Under the pieces are notes generated by a model that searched no databases, was not told the origin of the DNA, and worked only from the letters and a program-made list of their open reading frames with translations. This document shows positions 8,652-17,013 of a stretch of DNA of 64,000 nt, one piece after another; within the stretch, counting starts at the first letter, position 1; the number at the start of each line of letters is the position of its first letter. Source of the stretch: Streptomyces sp. LX-29 (GTDB lineage: Bacteria; Actinomycetota; Actinomycetes; Streptomycetales; Streptomycetaceae); the NCBI RefSeq assembly GCF_029541745.1, contig NZ_CP089746.1, positions 62,001 through 126,000 on the forward strand, given 5' to 3'. The translations under genes and the position numbers were made by a program.

Positions 8652-9344
8652 CAGACCGCGGGAGCATACGGCTCGGCGTGAGATGACGACTCCGAGCGCG
8701 TCCTCTCAACGATCGCATCCGGAGCGAGGGCCATCCGGGCGAGGCGCACGGAGGGGAGGGCCAGAGCGTGCCGATGGCCACGCCTGTCCCCCAGCGACCG
8801 CCGCGGCCTCCGTCGGTCCGGCCACGACGATCGGCGGCGTTCAGCGCGGATTCACCCAGCTGGGGGCCAGGTCCCGGCGGCGTCGTGGTCGGCCGCTGTG
8901 GCGCCGAGGTGGGCGCGGAGTGATCACGTTGCCGTGACCCGGCTACCCGACCACAGCCGCGTCTGAGCGCTGCGGTTGGCCCGCGTGGCCAACCGGACGC
9001 CAAGAGCCGTGGCGGTAGCCGGCTTGCAGCCGAACCGGCAGCCGAGGCCAGTCCCGGCCCGCGTGACGAGGAGGAGTCCCACTTTGCGCGTTCTGAGGTC
9101 CCCAGGAGGTTGCGACGGCCGCGTACACCGCGTCGAGGGCCGCCTGGAGTGGGTAGGTCTCCGCGGTGTCGAGGAGCGCGGGGAGGGCCATGTGCGGCTG
9201 GGACATCGGCAGCGACGGGGCCGGCCTGCCTGCCGTGGACGCGGGCGACGACAAGCGAGCCACTTCAAACCTGCTGACCTGCGAGGCCCCTGGGGCTTGC
9301 TGGAGTCGGATGCCGGGACGACCGGCACGTCCGGTTCCGAGGGG
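8652..9344. other. decayed region, no intact gene
   Basis: About 690 bp without a convincing gene. On the minus strand (about 9105-9300) a stretch reads like real protein (MALPALLDTAETYPLQAALD, then AVYAAVATSWGPQ) but is bounded by stops and shifts frame on both sides. I could not assign it to a family. A hairpin-like sequence near 8919-8943 resembles the terminator at 9345 (see findings). Confidence 0.4.
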
Positions 9345-9368
9345 CCGGGTCACGGCAACGTGACCCGG
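9345..9368 (-). terminator. hairpin downstream of the XRE/MmyB regulator
   Basis: A perfect 10-bp stem, CCGGGTCACG (9345-9354) with CGTGACCCGG (9359-9368), closes a GCAA tetraloop. It lies 37 bases past the stop of the minus-strand regulator at 9406, consistent with an intrinsic terminator. Confidence 0.65.
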
Positions 9369-9405
9369 CTGCCCGACCTGGGAGGGCGTGCGCCGCGGTG
9401 TCGGC

Positions 9406-10242
9406 TCAGAGCTCCCGGCGCGAGGTCGCGGCCAGCGAGCCGAGGAGTGTGAGTGCGTCGCTGCTGGGTGAGTTCGGCTCCGCGTGGTAGACGACGAGTT
9501 CCTGGCCCGGGGCCGAGCGGACGTCGAAGGTCTGCATGGTCAGCGTCAGCGGCCCGACCTCGCGGTGCTCGAAGCGCTTGCGTTCCAGTGCCTTGCCCCG
9601 CACGTCGTGGCGGGCCCACATGTCGGCGAACTCCGGGCTGTGGTACAGCAGTTCGGTGAGCAGCTGCCGCAGCCGCCGGTCGTCAGGCGCCGCGCCGTAG
9701 CCGAGCCGAAAGCCTGCCACGGTGTTGCGCGCGACGTCGTACCAGTCGCGGTAGAAGGTGCGGGCCGCGGGGTCGGTGAACACGGCGTGCATGAGGTTGC
9801 GCGAGTGCGCCCAGCCGTGGAAGAGCGCGTCGGCGATCGTGTTGGAGGCGAGAACGTCGTACACGCGGTTGTAGACGATGGCCGGGTTGTGCGGCCAGGC
9901 TTCCATGAGCGCCAGCAGGCTCGGCTCGACCCGGTCTGCGACGGCGGGGGCACTGGTGCGTGCGTGGGGGCCGAGGCCGGCGAGCCGGAACAGGTGCAGC
10001 CGGCCGTCCTCGTCCAGCCGCAGCGCGGCGGCCAGGGCGTCGAGCACCTGCGCGGAGGGGGTGCGCTCCCGCCCCTGCTCCAGGCGTACGTAGTAGTCGG
10101 CGCTGACTCCGGCGAGGAGGGCCACCTCCTCGCGCCGAAGCCCCGGTACCCGGCGGTGCCCCGTAGAGGGGAGGTTCACCTGGGCCGGGGTGACGTGGGC
10201 GCGCCGGGCGGTGAGGTAGGCGCCGAGCTCTGAGCGTGCCAT
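9406..10242 (-). CDS. XRE-family regulator with MmyB-like ligand-binding domain
   Basis: A 278-residue protein. Residues 8-75 form the helix-turn-helix (RRVPGLRREEVALLAGVSAD then YYVRLEQGRERTPSAQVLDA), the conserved start of the Streptomyces MmyB/XRE group. Residues 105-275 form the MmyB-like ligand-binding domain (AIVYNRVYDVLASNTIADAL, a FYRDWYDVARNTVAGFR segment, and a late TFDVRSAPGQELVVYHAEP). Such proteins commonly repress a divergent short-chain dehydrogenase, and here an SDR starts 101 bp away on the other strand. Length and domain order are normal. Confidence 0.92.
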   Translation of the reverse strand: MARSELGAYLTARRAHVTPAQVNLPSTGHRRVPGLRREEVALLAGVSADYYVRLEQGRERTPSAQVLDALAAALRLDEDGRLHLFRLAGLGPHARTSAPAVADRVEPSLLALMEAWPHNPAIVYNRVYDVLASNTIADALFHGWAHSRNLMHAVFTDPAARTFYRDWYDVARNTVAGFRLGYGAAPDDRRLRQLLTELLYHSPEFADMWARHDVRGKALERKRFEHREVGPLTLTMQTFDVRSAPGQELVVYHAEPNSPSSDALTLLGSLAATSRREL

Positions 10243-10343
10243 GCCGCCATGTTAGTCCGGGTCCGCCGCGCTTCCTGGGTGCGCTGCACCCATGAGGACG
10301 CCGCCTCTCCCTCAGGCGCTCCGGCTGGGACAGCCTCCAAGGC

Positions 10344-11114
10344 ATGACCACACAACACCCGGAGAACACCAAGCCGGCCGACCGCAAGGTCGTCCTCGTC
10401 ACCGGCGCCAGCAGCGGCATCGGCGCGGCCGTCGCCGCACGACTCGCGGCAGAGGGACACCAGGTGGTGGCCGGTGCACGCCGCACCGGCCACCTGCGGG
10501 CACTGGCGGAGAGCACGGCCGAGGCGGCCGCCCGCTCCGGCGGCGGCCTGCAGCCGGTACGGCTGGACGTGACGGACCGCGCGGACGTCGCGGCCTCCGT
10601 CCAGGCTGCCCGCGACCTCCACGGCCGCGTCGACGTCCTTGTCGCAAACGCCGGCGTCATGCCCCTGTCGCGGCTGGACTCCCTGCTCGTCGATGAGTGG
10701 GACCGGATGATCGACGTGAACGTCCGCGGCCTGCTGCACGGGATCGCCGCGGCCCTGCCCGTGTTCGCCGCGCAGGGCTCGGGGCACTTCGTCACGGTCG
10801 CGAGCATCGGGGCTCACCAGGTCGTGCCCACCGGAGCCGTCTACTGCGGCACGAAGTACGCGGCCTGGGCGATCACCGAGGGCCTGCGCCAGGAGTGCGA
10901 CCCCTCGATCCGGGTCACGACCATCTCGCCTGGCGTGGTCGACTCCGAACTCGCCGACACCATCACCGATCCTGGCGCCGCCGAGGCCATGCGCGCCTAC
11001 CGGGCCCACGCCATCGGGCCCGACACCATCGCCGGCGCCGTCTCGTACGCCCTCGCGCAGCCGGCCGACGTCGATGTCAACGAGATCGTCGTGCGACCCG
11101 TCCGCCAACGCTGA
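10344..11114 (+). CDS. SDR family NAD(P)-dependent oxidoreductase
   Basis: A 256-residue classical short-chain dehydrogenase. It has the cofactor loop TGASSGIG near residues 20-27, the NAGV motif near residue 95, a catalytic serine in VASIGAHQ and an intact active-site pair in YCGTK. After SPGVVDSELAD the sequence diverges, as in the SDRs paired with MmyB-type regulators. The substrate is unknown. It is divergent from the XRE/MmyB gene, and a short truncated cistron follows 17 bases downstream. Confidence 0.92.
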   Translation: MTTQHPENTKPADRKVVLVTGASSGIGAAVAARLAAEGHQVVAGARRTGHLRALAESTAEAAARSGGGLQPVRLDVTDRADVAASVQAARDLHGRVDVLVANAGVMPLSRLDSLLVDEWDRMIDVNVRGLLHGIAAALPVFAAQGSGHFVTVASIGAHQVVPTGAVYCGTKYAAWAITEGLRQECDPSIRVTTISPGVVDSELADTITDPGAAEAMRAYRAHAIGPDTIAGAVSYALAQPADVDVNEIVVRPVRQR

Positions 11115-11131
11115 ACCCACCGGAGGACCTC

Positions 11132-11257
11132 ATGACCGCATCCCCGCCCCGCAGCCTGCCTCACCAGACGGACGGGGCTCGCGCGCCGGGCACCGTTCGC
11201 TGGGCACGGCCTGGTCCTGACGGTTACCCTCTCGGATCCACCACGACGAGCCACTGA
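11132..11257 (+). pseudogene. truncated cistron behind the SDR (possible transporter 5' end)
   Basis: The ATG at 11132 has an ideal ribosome site (GGAGG five bases upstream) and lies 17 bases after the SDR stop. The frame ends after 41 codons (MTASPPRSLPHQTDGARAP...). One base to the side, the DNA continues as GLVLTVTLS, the usual opening of the first membrane helix of MFS drug exporters. I infer the broken 5' end of an efflux transporter once cotranscribed with the SDR. The rest is gone. Confidence 0.4.
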
Positions 11258-11684
11258 GGTTTCGGTTCGGGGTGACGTCATGGCGGGGTCGGGATGAGTC
11301 TGGTCTCGGCGATGAATCCGTCTAGCTAGCCGTGCCCGAGGCCGGCGAGCAGCTGTCGCGCAGCGCGCTCCACCTCGCCTGAGCGGGGCCTGGCTGCCCA
11401 GCGAGCGCGCATTTACTGCGGTTGCCTGTTCCGGCCGGACTCCGGTTGGCCAAAAACGCGCCGCACACTCGCAATGCGCGCCGGGCGCGCCCCTGCACGA
11501 CCCCTCGCCGGCTCTGGCCAATCGCGCATCACGGGCGCAGTGTTCTTGTCGCACAGCGGCCCGGCACGCGCGGGAACACAACTCTCAGGGCCACTGGAGC
11601 CCTCGTGAAGGGCTGTTCGCTGTTTCCTGAGGAGGGATCACGGGCAGGGCGCATCGCATCCGTTCTGGTCGGCCCAGGTGCTGG
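11258..11684. other. no recognisable gene
   Basis: About 430 bp in which I see no protein family, RNA gene or clear regulatory structure on either strand. It lies between a truncated cistron and an IS630 remnant and is probably rearranged DNA. Confidence 0.45.
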
Positions 11685-11760
11685 TGTGGTCAGGTGCCGT
11701 CGAGAGCGAAGTAGCGCAGGGCGGTGAACCGGGCCTCGATGGGGTTCAGCCGATGAGAAA
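11685..11760 (-). mobile_element. IS630-family transposase, C-terminal scrap
   Basis: The minus strand reads RLNPIEARFTALRYFALDGT, the near-invariant region around the last catalytic glutamate of IS630-type DDE transposases (N-x-I-E, then FTALRYF). Only about 25 codons remain and no terminal repeats were seen. A fragment of the other end of an IS630 transposase lies at about 47.4-47.6 kb. Confidence 0.6.
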
Positions 11761-11866
11761 GCGTCAGTTCGGGCTACTGCTAGGGCAGGCCCGTGGCCTG
11801 CATGTTTCTGTCTTCGGATCAGGTCGGCAGCCCTTGGCTGCCGTACTACGGAATGTGGAGGCATAT

Positions 11867-12949
11867 GTGGCCAGGTTTCGGAACGATGTGCGAGTACGGT
11901 TTGTTCTCGGGCTGGCCGCGCTGCTGGCGCTATGCGTGCCCAGCGGGGCAGCGCAGGCAGCGCCGGCCTCGTGCCAGGGTGCCGGCGTCCCCGTCACCGG
12001 TCTCGTGTCGGCGACGATGCACGGCACCCTGTGCGTGCCCGCGGGTGGTACGGCCGACACGGTGATGGTGCTGGTGCCCGGCGCAACGTACAACCACACC
12101 TACTGGGACTTCCCGTACCAACCCGAGACGTACAACTTCCGCCAGGCCATGAATGATGCCGGCTACGCCACCTTCGTCGTGGACCGGCTCGGAACCGGCG
12201 CGAGCTCACGCCCGCCCAGCGCCCTGGTCACCGCGTCCGTCCAGGCCGAGGCCGTGCACCAGGTGATCCAGGCCCTGCGCGACGGCCGGGTCGGCGGCAT
12301 GGTCTTCCGCAAGGCCATCCTCGGCGGCCATTCGCTCGGCTCGCTGATCAGCGTCATCGAAGCGGGCACCTACAACGACGCGGACGCCGTGGTGCTCACA
12401 GGCATCACCCACCGGATCGTCGCCCCGAAGGCCGTGGACCTCTTCACCTCGTCCCTCTACCCCGCAGCCCTGGACCCGGCATTCGCCGGAAAATCCTACG
12501 ACCCGGGGTACCTGACCACCAGGCCCGGCACCCGGGGCGCCGACTTCTACGCCCCTGCGACCACCGACCCGGCGGTGCTCGCCACTGATGAGGCGACCAA
12601 GGACGTGTTCAGCACCGCCGAGACGCCCGACGGTCTCGGCGTGGCCGACCTCCTGCCGTACTCCCGCCAGATCCAGCACCCGGTCCTGCTCGCCGTCGGC
12701 GACCAGGACGGATTCTTCTGCGACTCCCTGAGCGGCAACTGCGCCAGCGCGGCGGCGCTCAAGACCCAGGAGGACCCGTACTTCGGGTCTGCGGCCTGCC
12801 TGCGCACGTACGTCGAGCCCGGTGCGGGCCACGACCTGAATCTGGCCACCAACACCGTCCCGTACCAGCGGGCGGTGCGGGACTGGGTCGACGCGTTCGT
12901 CGGAGCGGGACCCGAACCGGTCACGCCGCCCGCGAATGCCTGCGTCTAG
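11867..12949 (+). CDS. secreted alpha/beta hydrolase
   Basis: A 360-residue protein. I choose the GTG at 11867 because GGAGG lies five bases upstream and a clean signal peptide follows (VLGLAALLALCVPSGAAQA, cleavage near residue 33). The mature part is an alpha/beta hydrolase fold: nucleophile elbow GHSLG, a late Asp in VGDQDGF and a catalytic His in GAGHDL. Several cysteines suggest disulfides outside the cell. Esterase, lipase or haloalkane-type activity is possible, and the substrate is not evident. It appears to be monocistronic, flanked by IS debris upstream and a disrupted gene downstream. Confidence 0.88.
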   Translation: MARFRNDVRVRFVLGLAALLALCVPSGAAQAAPASCQGAGVPVTGLVSATMHGTLCVPAGGTADTVMVLVPGATYNHTYWDFPYQPETYNFRQAMNDAGYATFVVDRLGTGASSRPPSALVTASVQAEAVHQVIQALRDGRVGGMVFRKAILGGHSLGSLISVIEAGTYNDADAVVLTGITHRIVAPKAVDLFTSSLYPAALDPAFAGKSYDPGYLTTRPGTRGADFYAPATTDPAVLATDEATKDVFSTAETPDGLGVADLLPYSRQIQHPVLLAVGDQDGFFCDSLSGNCASAAALKTQEDPYFGSAACLRTYVEPGAGHDLNLATNTVPYQRAVRDWVDAFVGAGPEPVTPPANACV

Positions 12950-13223
12950 GGCCGCATCGCGGGTGTGGGCCGGTCAGCGCGCGGACGCGGACCGCGCGAG
13001 CAGACGTGTCCGCTGTTGGATACCCAGGGCCCTGAATGCGGCGGGTACGGGAGATTTCCATCTAACGGCACGATCCCGCCGTCGAGATGCCGGGGAGGGG
13101 CGACACGTGGCTGGCGGGCGCGGTGAAGACGACATCGGCAGGCTCTGCGACCTCCCGGGCAAGGGCCGACGGTCCGGAGACCTGCGCGACGGCCCACAGC
13201 GTGACCGAACACTCGAATGCTCT

Positions 13224-13487
13224 CGCGAGCACCTGGCTGACCTGGCCGAGCAGTACGAACGTTGGCCGTTGAGGAACGCCGAGCTGTGGGCCGGGAAGAT
13301 CACCCGCGTGATGTAGCAGCATCCCGAGGGGATCAGCGAGGAGGACCTGGCCGAGGAGACCAGCCTGAACCCGACCGAGATCGAGCTCGGGGTCTTGCGG
13401 CAGAACCTGGACTTCCTGCGTTGGGAGCAGCGGTTCGGCCAGAGCGATGGCCCGATGCCTCGGATGAGTGACCGGTCGTCGGCGTGA
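13224..13487 (+). pseudogene. hypothetical gene interrupted by an in-frame TAG
   Basis: A single reading frame encodes EHLADLAEQYERWPLRNAEL, WAGKITRVM, then a TAG at 13317-13319, and continues as ISEEDLAEETSLNPTEIELG followed by VLRQNLDFLRWEQRFGQ up to a TGA at 13485. Both halves have coherent amphipathic, protein-like sequence and look like one small helical domain (possibly winged-helix). The 5' end cannot be fixed because homology-like sequence fades upstream of about 13220. It is either a pseudogene or an amber read-through. I do not recognise the family. Confidence 0.5.
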
Positions 13488-13677
13488 CGACGATGAGAAT
13501 GATGTTGGTCGTGGTCACGCGGCGGATGGCATCGGGGTGGGCACGGCCGGCGGCCGCGCTCGCTTCCGGGCCGGTTTGCGGGTGAGGCGGGGACGCCCAG
13601 GTGATGGCCCTGTCCTCCCGACGCTCCGGCGAAGTGACAAGTGGCTCAGAGTGACCGATCGTTGCCTTCGGCCTGGG

Positions 13678-13770
13678 GGTGGCAAGGTCGGCGTGGGCCG
13701 CTTCCACGGCTTCGGGATACGCCTGGCGCTTCTCGTGCTCGGCGCGTGCCCGGTAGATGCTGGCCAGGCC
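13678..13770 (-). pseudogene. fragment of an unidentified gene (ASIY-type, copy 1)
   Basis: The minus strand reads GLASIYRARAEHEKRQAYPE then AVEAAHADLA, a helix-rich segment of clear protein character inside a longer frame that otherwise lacks features. A close relative of this segment occurs on the plus strand at 35965-36111. I do not know the parent family, and only this module survives. Confidence 0.4.
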
Positions 13771-13831
13771 GGGGTTCTGGCCCGTGCGCTTGCCGGTGGG
13801 GTTGATCACCCTCCTCGCTGGAAGGGCGGTC

Positions 13832-14458
13832 TCACGCCTCGGGCGGCGCACCACTGCCATGGCGCTGCCGCTGGCGGTGTTTGCGCATGGACACCTGAGA
13901 GCCGCAGCCAGTACTGCAGTACAGCCCTCCCCCATTGCGGGTGCGGTCGAAGAAACCGAAATGGCATGGGGGGTTCCGGCACGCCTTGATGCGCCCCCAG
14001 TCGCTGCTCTGCGCAAACGTCGTCACCGCAGCCAGTACGGTTCCGAACACGCGCGGAACCCCCGCCTGCGGCGAGGCCAGCTCTACACCGCCGGCCGTGA
14101 CCACCGTCGCCAGCGGGTAGAGCGAACCCACACGTCGCAGGTGCCGCTCGGCACGCAGCAGCGGCTCACCCAGACTTTCCTCATCGCCCGAGTGCGCGAG
14201 CAGCACAGTCACCAGGGCATCACGCAGCTCGCGCGCGACCGCGGCGTCAGCGTCGGTCACCACGGTTTCGCCACCGAACTCGTCGCGCTCCGCCAGCCAC
14301 GCCGCGAACGAGTCCCCGTCCCCGAACAACTCTCGGCGACCCGATCCGTCCGCGCGCGTGTTCACGAACGCGAGAACGGTCTCCACCGTCGGCGTGACGG
14401 TGCGTGGGCTGGGTTTGGGGGATCCGGCTGCCGCAGTGATCATCCTCCCAGAGTACAT
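13832..14458 (-). CDS. CGNR zinc-finger / ABATE-domain regulator
   Basis: A 208-residue protein. The N-terminal part is an ABATE (stress-response) domain beginning AFVNTRADGSGRRELFGD. The C-terminal CGNR zinc finger includes CRNPPCHFGFFDRTRNG and YCSTGCGSQVSMRKHRQRQR, with four cysteines in the usual spacing. These proteins are treated as DNA-binding regulators and in Streptomyces often sit divergent from an oxidoreductase, as here (SDR at 14547). The exact start is uncertain: ATG at 14458 or ATG at 14443, the latter lying directly against a GGGAGG. The intergenic region holds an inverted repeat. Confidence 0.85.
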   Translation of the reverse strand: MYSGRMITAAAGSPKPSPRTVTPTVETVLAFVNTRADGSGRRELFGDGDSFAAWLAERDEFGGETVVTDADAAVARELRDALVTVLLAHSGDEESLGEPLLRAERHLRRVGSLYPLATVVTAGGVELASPQAGVPRVFGTVLAAVTTFAQSSDWGRIKACRNPPCHFGFFDRTRNGGGLYCSTGCGSQVSMRKHRQRQRHGSGAPPEA

Positions 14459-14509
14459 CAGCGTGAGCGGTACTAATCCAGCTAGGAAGCAACCTCCCAG
14501 TCGATCTAG

Positions 14510-14546
14510 GTTGACTCGTTGCGAGCTAACCGCTTACGGTCGCAAC
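14510..14546 (+). promoter_or_regulatory. SDR promoter element with inverted-repeat operator
   Basis: A -35-like TTGACT lies at 14511-14516. Immediately after it is a perfect 7-bp inverted repeat, GTTGCGA (14518-14524) and TCGCAAC (14540-14546), with a 15-base spacer, ending right before the SDR start codon. This is a likely binding site for the divergent CGNR regulator. The RNA start may be very close to the ATG, since no ribosome site is visible. Confidence 0.5.
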
Positions 14547-15395
14547 ATGAACGGAACATCCAACCCCCAGACCCACCTCCGCACATGGCTGATCACCGGC
14601 GCGACGTCCGGCATCGGCCGCGAACTGACGCTCCAGGCACTGGAGAACGGCGACACCGTCTCGGCCCTCGCCCGCGACACCTCCTCCCTGGACGAACTGG
14701 CACAAACGCACGGTGAGCGTCTGCTTCTCATCCAGGCGGACGTACGTGACGAGCGAGCCGTCCGGGACGCGGTGGAAGGCACGCTCGCACGGTTCGGTCG
14801 TATCGACGTGGTGGCCAACAACGCGGGATACGGACTGTTCGGAGCCGTTGAGGAGGCATCCGACACGCAGGTCCGTGCCGTGTTCGACACCAATGTCTTC
14901 GGAGTGCTCAACGTGCTCCGCGCGACGTTGCCGGTGCTCCGCGCCCAGCGGTCCGGGCACATCCTCCAGGGCTCGTCGGTCTACGGGCAGTCCGCCCATC
15001 CCGGCGTGGGTCTGCTGGCCGCCACCAAGCACGCCGTCGAGGGGCTGTCGGACGCGCTCGCGGCCGAGGTCGCACCGCTCGGCATCAAGGTCACGATCAT
15101 CCAGCCCGGCCTGACCGCGACCCCCTTCCTTGCCAACCTCGATGTCGCGGACGGCCTGGGCGACTACGACCAGACCGTCCGCGAGGTTCAGAAAGGCATC
15201 GGAGAGCTGCCGGCATCCGCGTTCTCCGCCGCGGCACGGATCGCCGCAGGCATCCGGACCGCGGTCGACAGCCCCAACCCTCCGCTGCGCCTGGCCCTTG
15301 GCGCCTCCAGCGCGACGGGCATGCGCCCCGCTTTGGAGGCACGCATCGCAGACCTGGACAGCTGGCAGCGTGTGACCGACGCCGTCGACAGGTAG
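14547..15395 (+). CDS. SDR family oxidoreductase lacking the catalytic tyrosine
   Basis: A 282-residue short-chain dehydrogenase. The start is the ATG at 14547 (MNGTSNPQTHLRTWLITGAT). Cofactor motifs are normal: TGATSGIG, DVRDE and VANNAGYG. The catalytic serine region is GSSVYGQSAHPG. At the YxxxK position the sequence is GLLAATKHAVEG, with Leu where the general base Tyr should be. The lysine is retained. The relatives I recall have YSATK or YCASK here. The enzyme may be inactive, or may have become a cofactor-binding regulator. It is divergent from the CGNR gene. Confidence 0.88.
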   Translation: MNGTSNPQTHLRTWLITGATSGIGRELTLQALENGDTVSALARDTSSLDELAQTHGERLLLIQADVRDERAVRDAVEGTLARFGRIDVVANNAGYGLFGAVEEASDTQVRAVFDTNVFGVLNVLRATLPVLRAQRSGHILQGSSVYGQSAHPGVGLLAATKHAVEGLSDALAAEVAPLGIKVTIIQPGLTATPFLANLDVADGLGDYDQTVREVQKGIGELPASAFSAAARIAAGIRTAVDSPNPPLRLALGASSATGMRPALEARIADLDSWQRVTDAVDR

Positions 15396-15423
15396 CAAGC
15401 CACGAATCCCGCCGGGAACATGG

Positions 15424-15912
15424 TCATGGCGGAGGCGGCCCGGCCCTCCTCACCGCCCGGCCATGACCAGTGGGTCTGGGTCGAAGCCACGGCAGGTGGC
15501 TTCGCCCCAGAAGAGCATCGAGACCGCCGCCACCAAGGTGACCGTTCGCCGGGTAGCAGTAGTTCTTGGAGGACGCGGACACCGTCCGTCCCGGCTGGGC
15601 ACCAAAGTACCGTCCACGATGAGGCCTTGGTGCCGTCCCGACTTGCGTTTGCATGGTGCCAGGGCCAGCAGGGGACCGTGCCGGCTGATGATCCGGCCGA
15701 CGGCCGCCGGGGAGATCCCGAACAGCGGAGCGAGCTGACGCATAGTGAGGTTGGTGCGGCAGTACATCGCCACCAGCAGCACCCTCTCCTCCAACGTCAG
15801 CGCCCAGGGACGGTCCGACCGGTCTGGGCTCAGAGCCCTCCCGCCATCACGGTGGACAGCCCGCACTAGACGCAGGAACTGGCGCGGGCGAAGACCGGTG
15901 AATACCTCGACG
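15424..15912 (-). mobile_element. IS5-type (DDE_Tnp_4) transposase pseudogene
   Basis: The minus strand reads VFTGLRPRQFLRLVRAV, then ALTLEERVLLVAMYCRTNLT, MRQLAPLFGISPAAVGRII and the first DDE-site region GLIVDGTLVP. Then the frame changes (ASSKNYCYPANGH in another frame) and the rest of the catalytic domain is missing. The sequence is a 5' portion of a transposase of the kind that pairs an HTH_Tnp_4 with a DDE_Tnp_4 domain. No terminal repeats were identified. Its right end abuts a plus-strand HTH gene that it may have truncated. Confidence 0.7.
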
Positions 15913-15923
15913 AGCTCACGGCG

Positions 15924-16307
15924 TTGAGCAGTGACGTCTTGCACGACCAGCTCAACACCGCACCCGATCTGGAGGTACGAGACAGTCTGGAGGGCCGCTC
16001 CGTCGCCACCCTCGCCCGCGAGCACGGCGTCAGCCGCGGCGCCATCCGGACCGCCGTCGCCGACCTCATGCCCGACCACACCGCCATCGAGGAGGACGCC
16101 CCCGCTTCAGAGCTGCCGGCCACCGTCGACACGCCGGGCAAGGTCGCCGACTTCCCCCTTGAGGGTAAGGTCGAGAGCTCTGCGGGGATGCCTGCACGAC
16201 CCGCAGGCGAACACGACCGCCCGCTGGTTCAGGCATTCTCACTGCTCTTACGAAGCCCGCCACGGGTCGAGGCGATGTGCGCGCTCATCGACACCATCCG
16301 GCCGTGA
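15924..16307 (+). CDS. HTH-containing hypothetical protein, probably truncated by an IS
   Basis: The frame from about 15870 reads ELARAKTGEYLDELTALSSD, then SLEGRSVATLAREHGVSRGA and IRTAVADLMPD. The middle is a resolvase-like helix-turn-helix. The candidate start is the TTG at 15924 without a ribosome site, and coding character begins exactly where the transposase remnant on the other strand starts, so the true 5' end was probably lost. The C-terminal third (after KVADFP) looks less protein-like and may be frame-shifted. Confidence 0.45.
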   Translation: MSSDVLHDQLNTAPDLEVRDSLEGRSVATLAREHGVSRGAIRTAVADLMPDHTAIEEDAPASELPATVDTPGKVADFPLEGKVESSAGMPARPAGEHDRPLVQAFSLLLRSPPRVEAMCALIDTIRP

Positions 16308-16404
16308 TCGTTCTCACCGATAACCGCTGTACTGATGTTCCCCGAGGTCGAAAGTCGACCGGGCGGGACCTGCCGAGCACCTGCTTCCGCCGCTTCCGGC
16401 GTTC

Positions 16405-16614
16405 TCAACTCCCCAGCTGGCGCCTGCGGAATTCCTCGGCCGGCAGTCCGCCGATCCCCCAGTCCTCCAGCTCGACCTCGTCGATGACCACGAAGGTCGT
16501 GGCCGGGTTCTTGTCGAGCACCTTCACCAGCAGATCGGTCACGCCCGCGATGATCTCGGCCTTCTGCCCGGGCGTGGCACCCTCTCGGGTGATCTTCACA
16601 TTGACATAGGGCAT
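16405..16614 (-). CDS. 4-oxalocrotonate tautomerase family protein
   Basis: A 69-residue protein starting MPYVNVKITREGATPGQKAE. The catalytic Pro1 is exposed after Met removal, and Arg11 and the NPATTFVVIDEVELEDWGIG segment match the 4-OT/XylH fold that tautomerises 2-hydroxydienoates. It ends the three-gene minus-strand operon, beginning 6 bases after the NTF2-like gene. With an SDR and an NTF2-like partner, a role in a small-molecule oxidation pathway is plausible. No substrate can be assigned. Confidence 0.9.
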   Translation of the reverse strand: MPYVNVKITREGATPGQKAEIIAGVTDLLVKVLDKNPATTFVVIDEVELEDWGIGGLPAEEFRRRQLGS

Positions 16615-16620
16615 GGCAGC

Positions 16621-17013
16621 TCAGTCCTCATCCTCAACCGTCTCGAAGTGGAAGACCTTCGAGACGATCTGCCACCGCCCCTCGACCCGCACCAGCGTCA
16701 GGAAGTCCCAGTACCGCCTCGGTCCCATCGAGCACTCCACCCGGGCCAGTGCCGTCACCGGCCCGGCGAATTCGACCGACACGATGCGGTCGCGCCGCGC
16801 CTCACCCCGCGCGGCCGGCGGTTCACGGCGGCGGACCACCGGGAAGTACTCGTCCATGCTCAGCCGTAGCAGTTCGCCGTCGCCCCCGCCCTCGGTCGCG
16901 GTGGCGTAGACGGCGCCGGGGTGGAAGACCCGGCCGAGCAGCTCCGTGTCCCCGTGGTAGAGACCGTCGAAGTACTGCCGGAGCACCTTGTCCACGTCGT
17001 GCTGTGCGGTCAT
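16621..17013 (-). CDS. NTF2-like (lumazine-binding type) protein
   Basis: A 130-residue protein with the NTF2 cone fold signature: an N-terminal helix (DVDKVLRQYFDGLYHGDTEL), GRVFHPGAVYATATEGGGDG, and the C-terminal strand WQIVSKVFHFETVEDED. Such proteins act as small enzymes, binding proteins or partners of dehydrogenases. The ATG at 17013 overlaps the SDR stop (TGATG), which shows translational coupling. It is the second gene of the SDR-NTF2-tautomerase operon. Confidence 0.85.
   Translation of the reverse strand: MTAQHDVDKVLRQYFDGLYHGDTELLGRVFHPGAVYATATEGGGDGELLRLSMDEYFPVVRRREPPAARGEARRDRIVSVEFAGPVTALARVECSMGPRRYWDFLTLVRVEGRWQIVSKVFHFETVEDED

Noticed and set aside
12974..13060. LuxR-type helix-turn-helix end on the minus strand (ALGIQQRTRLLAR)
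   Set aside because: A match of about a dozen residues only, without the preceding recognition helix; insufficient for a feature.
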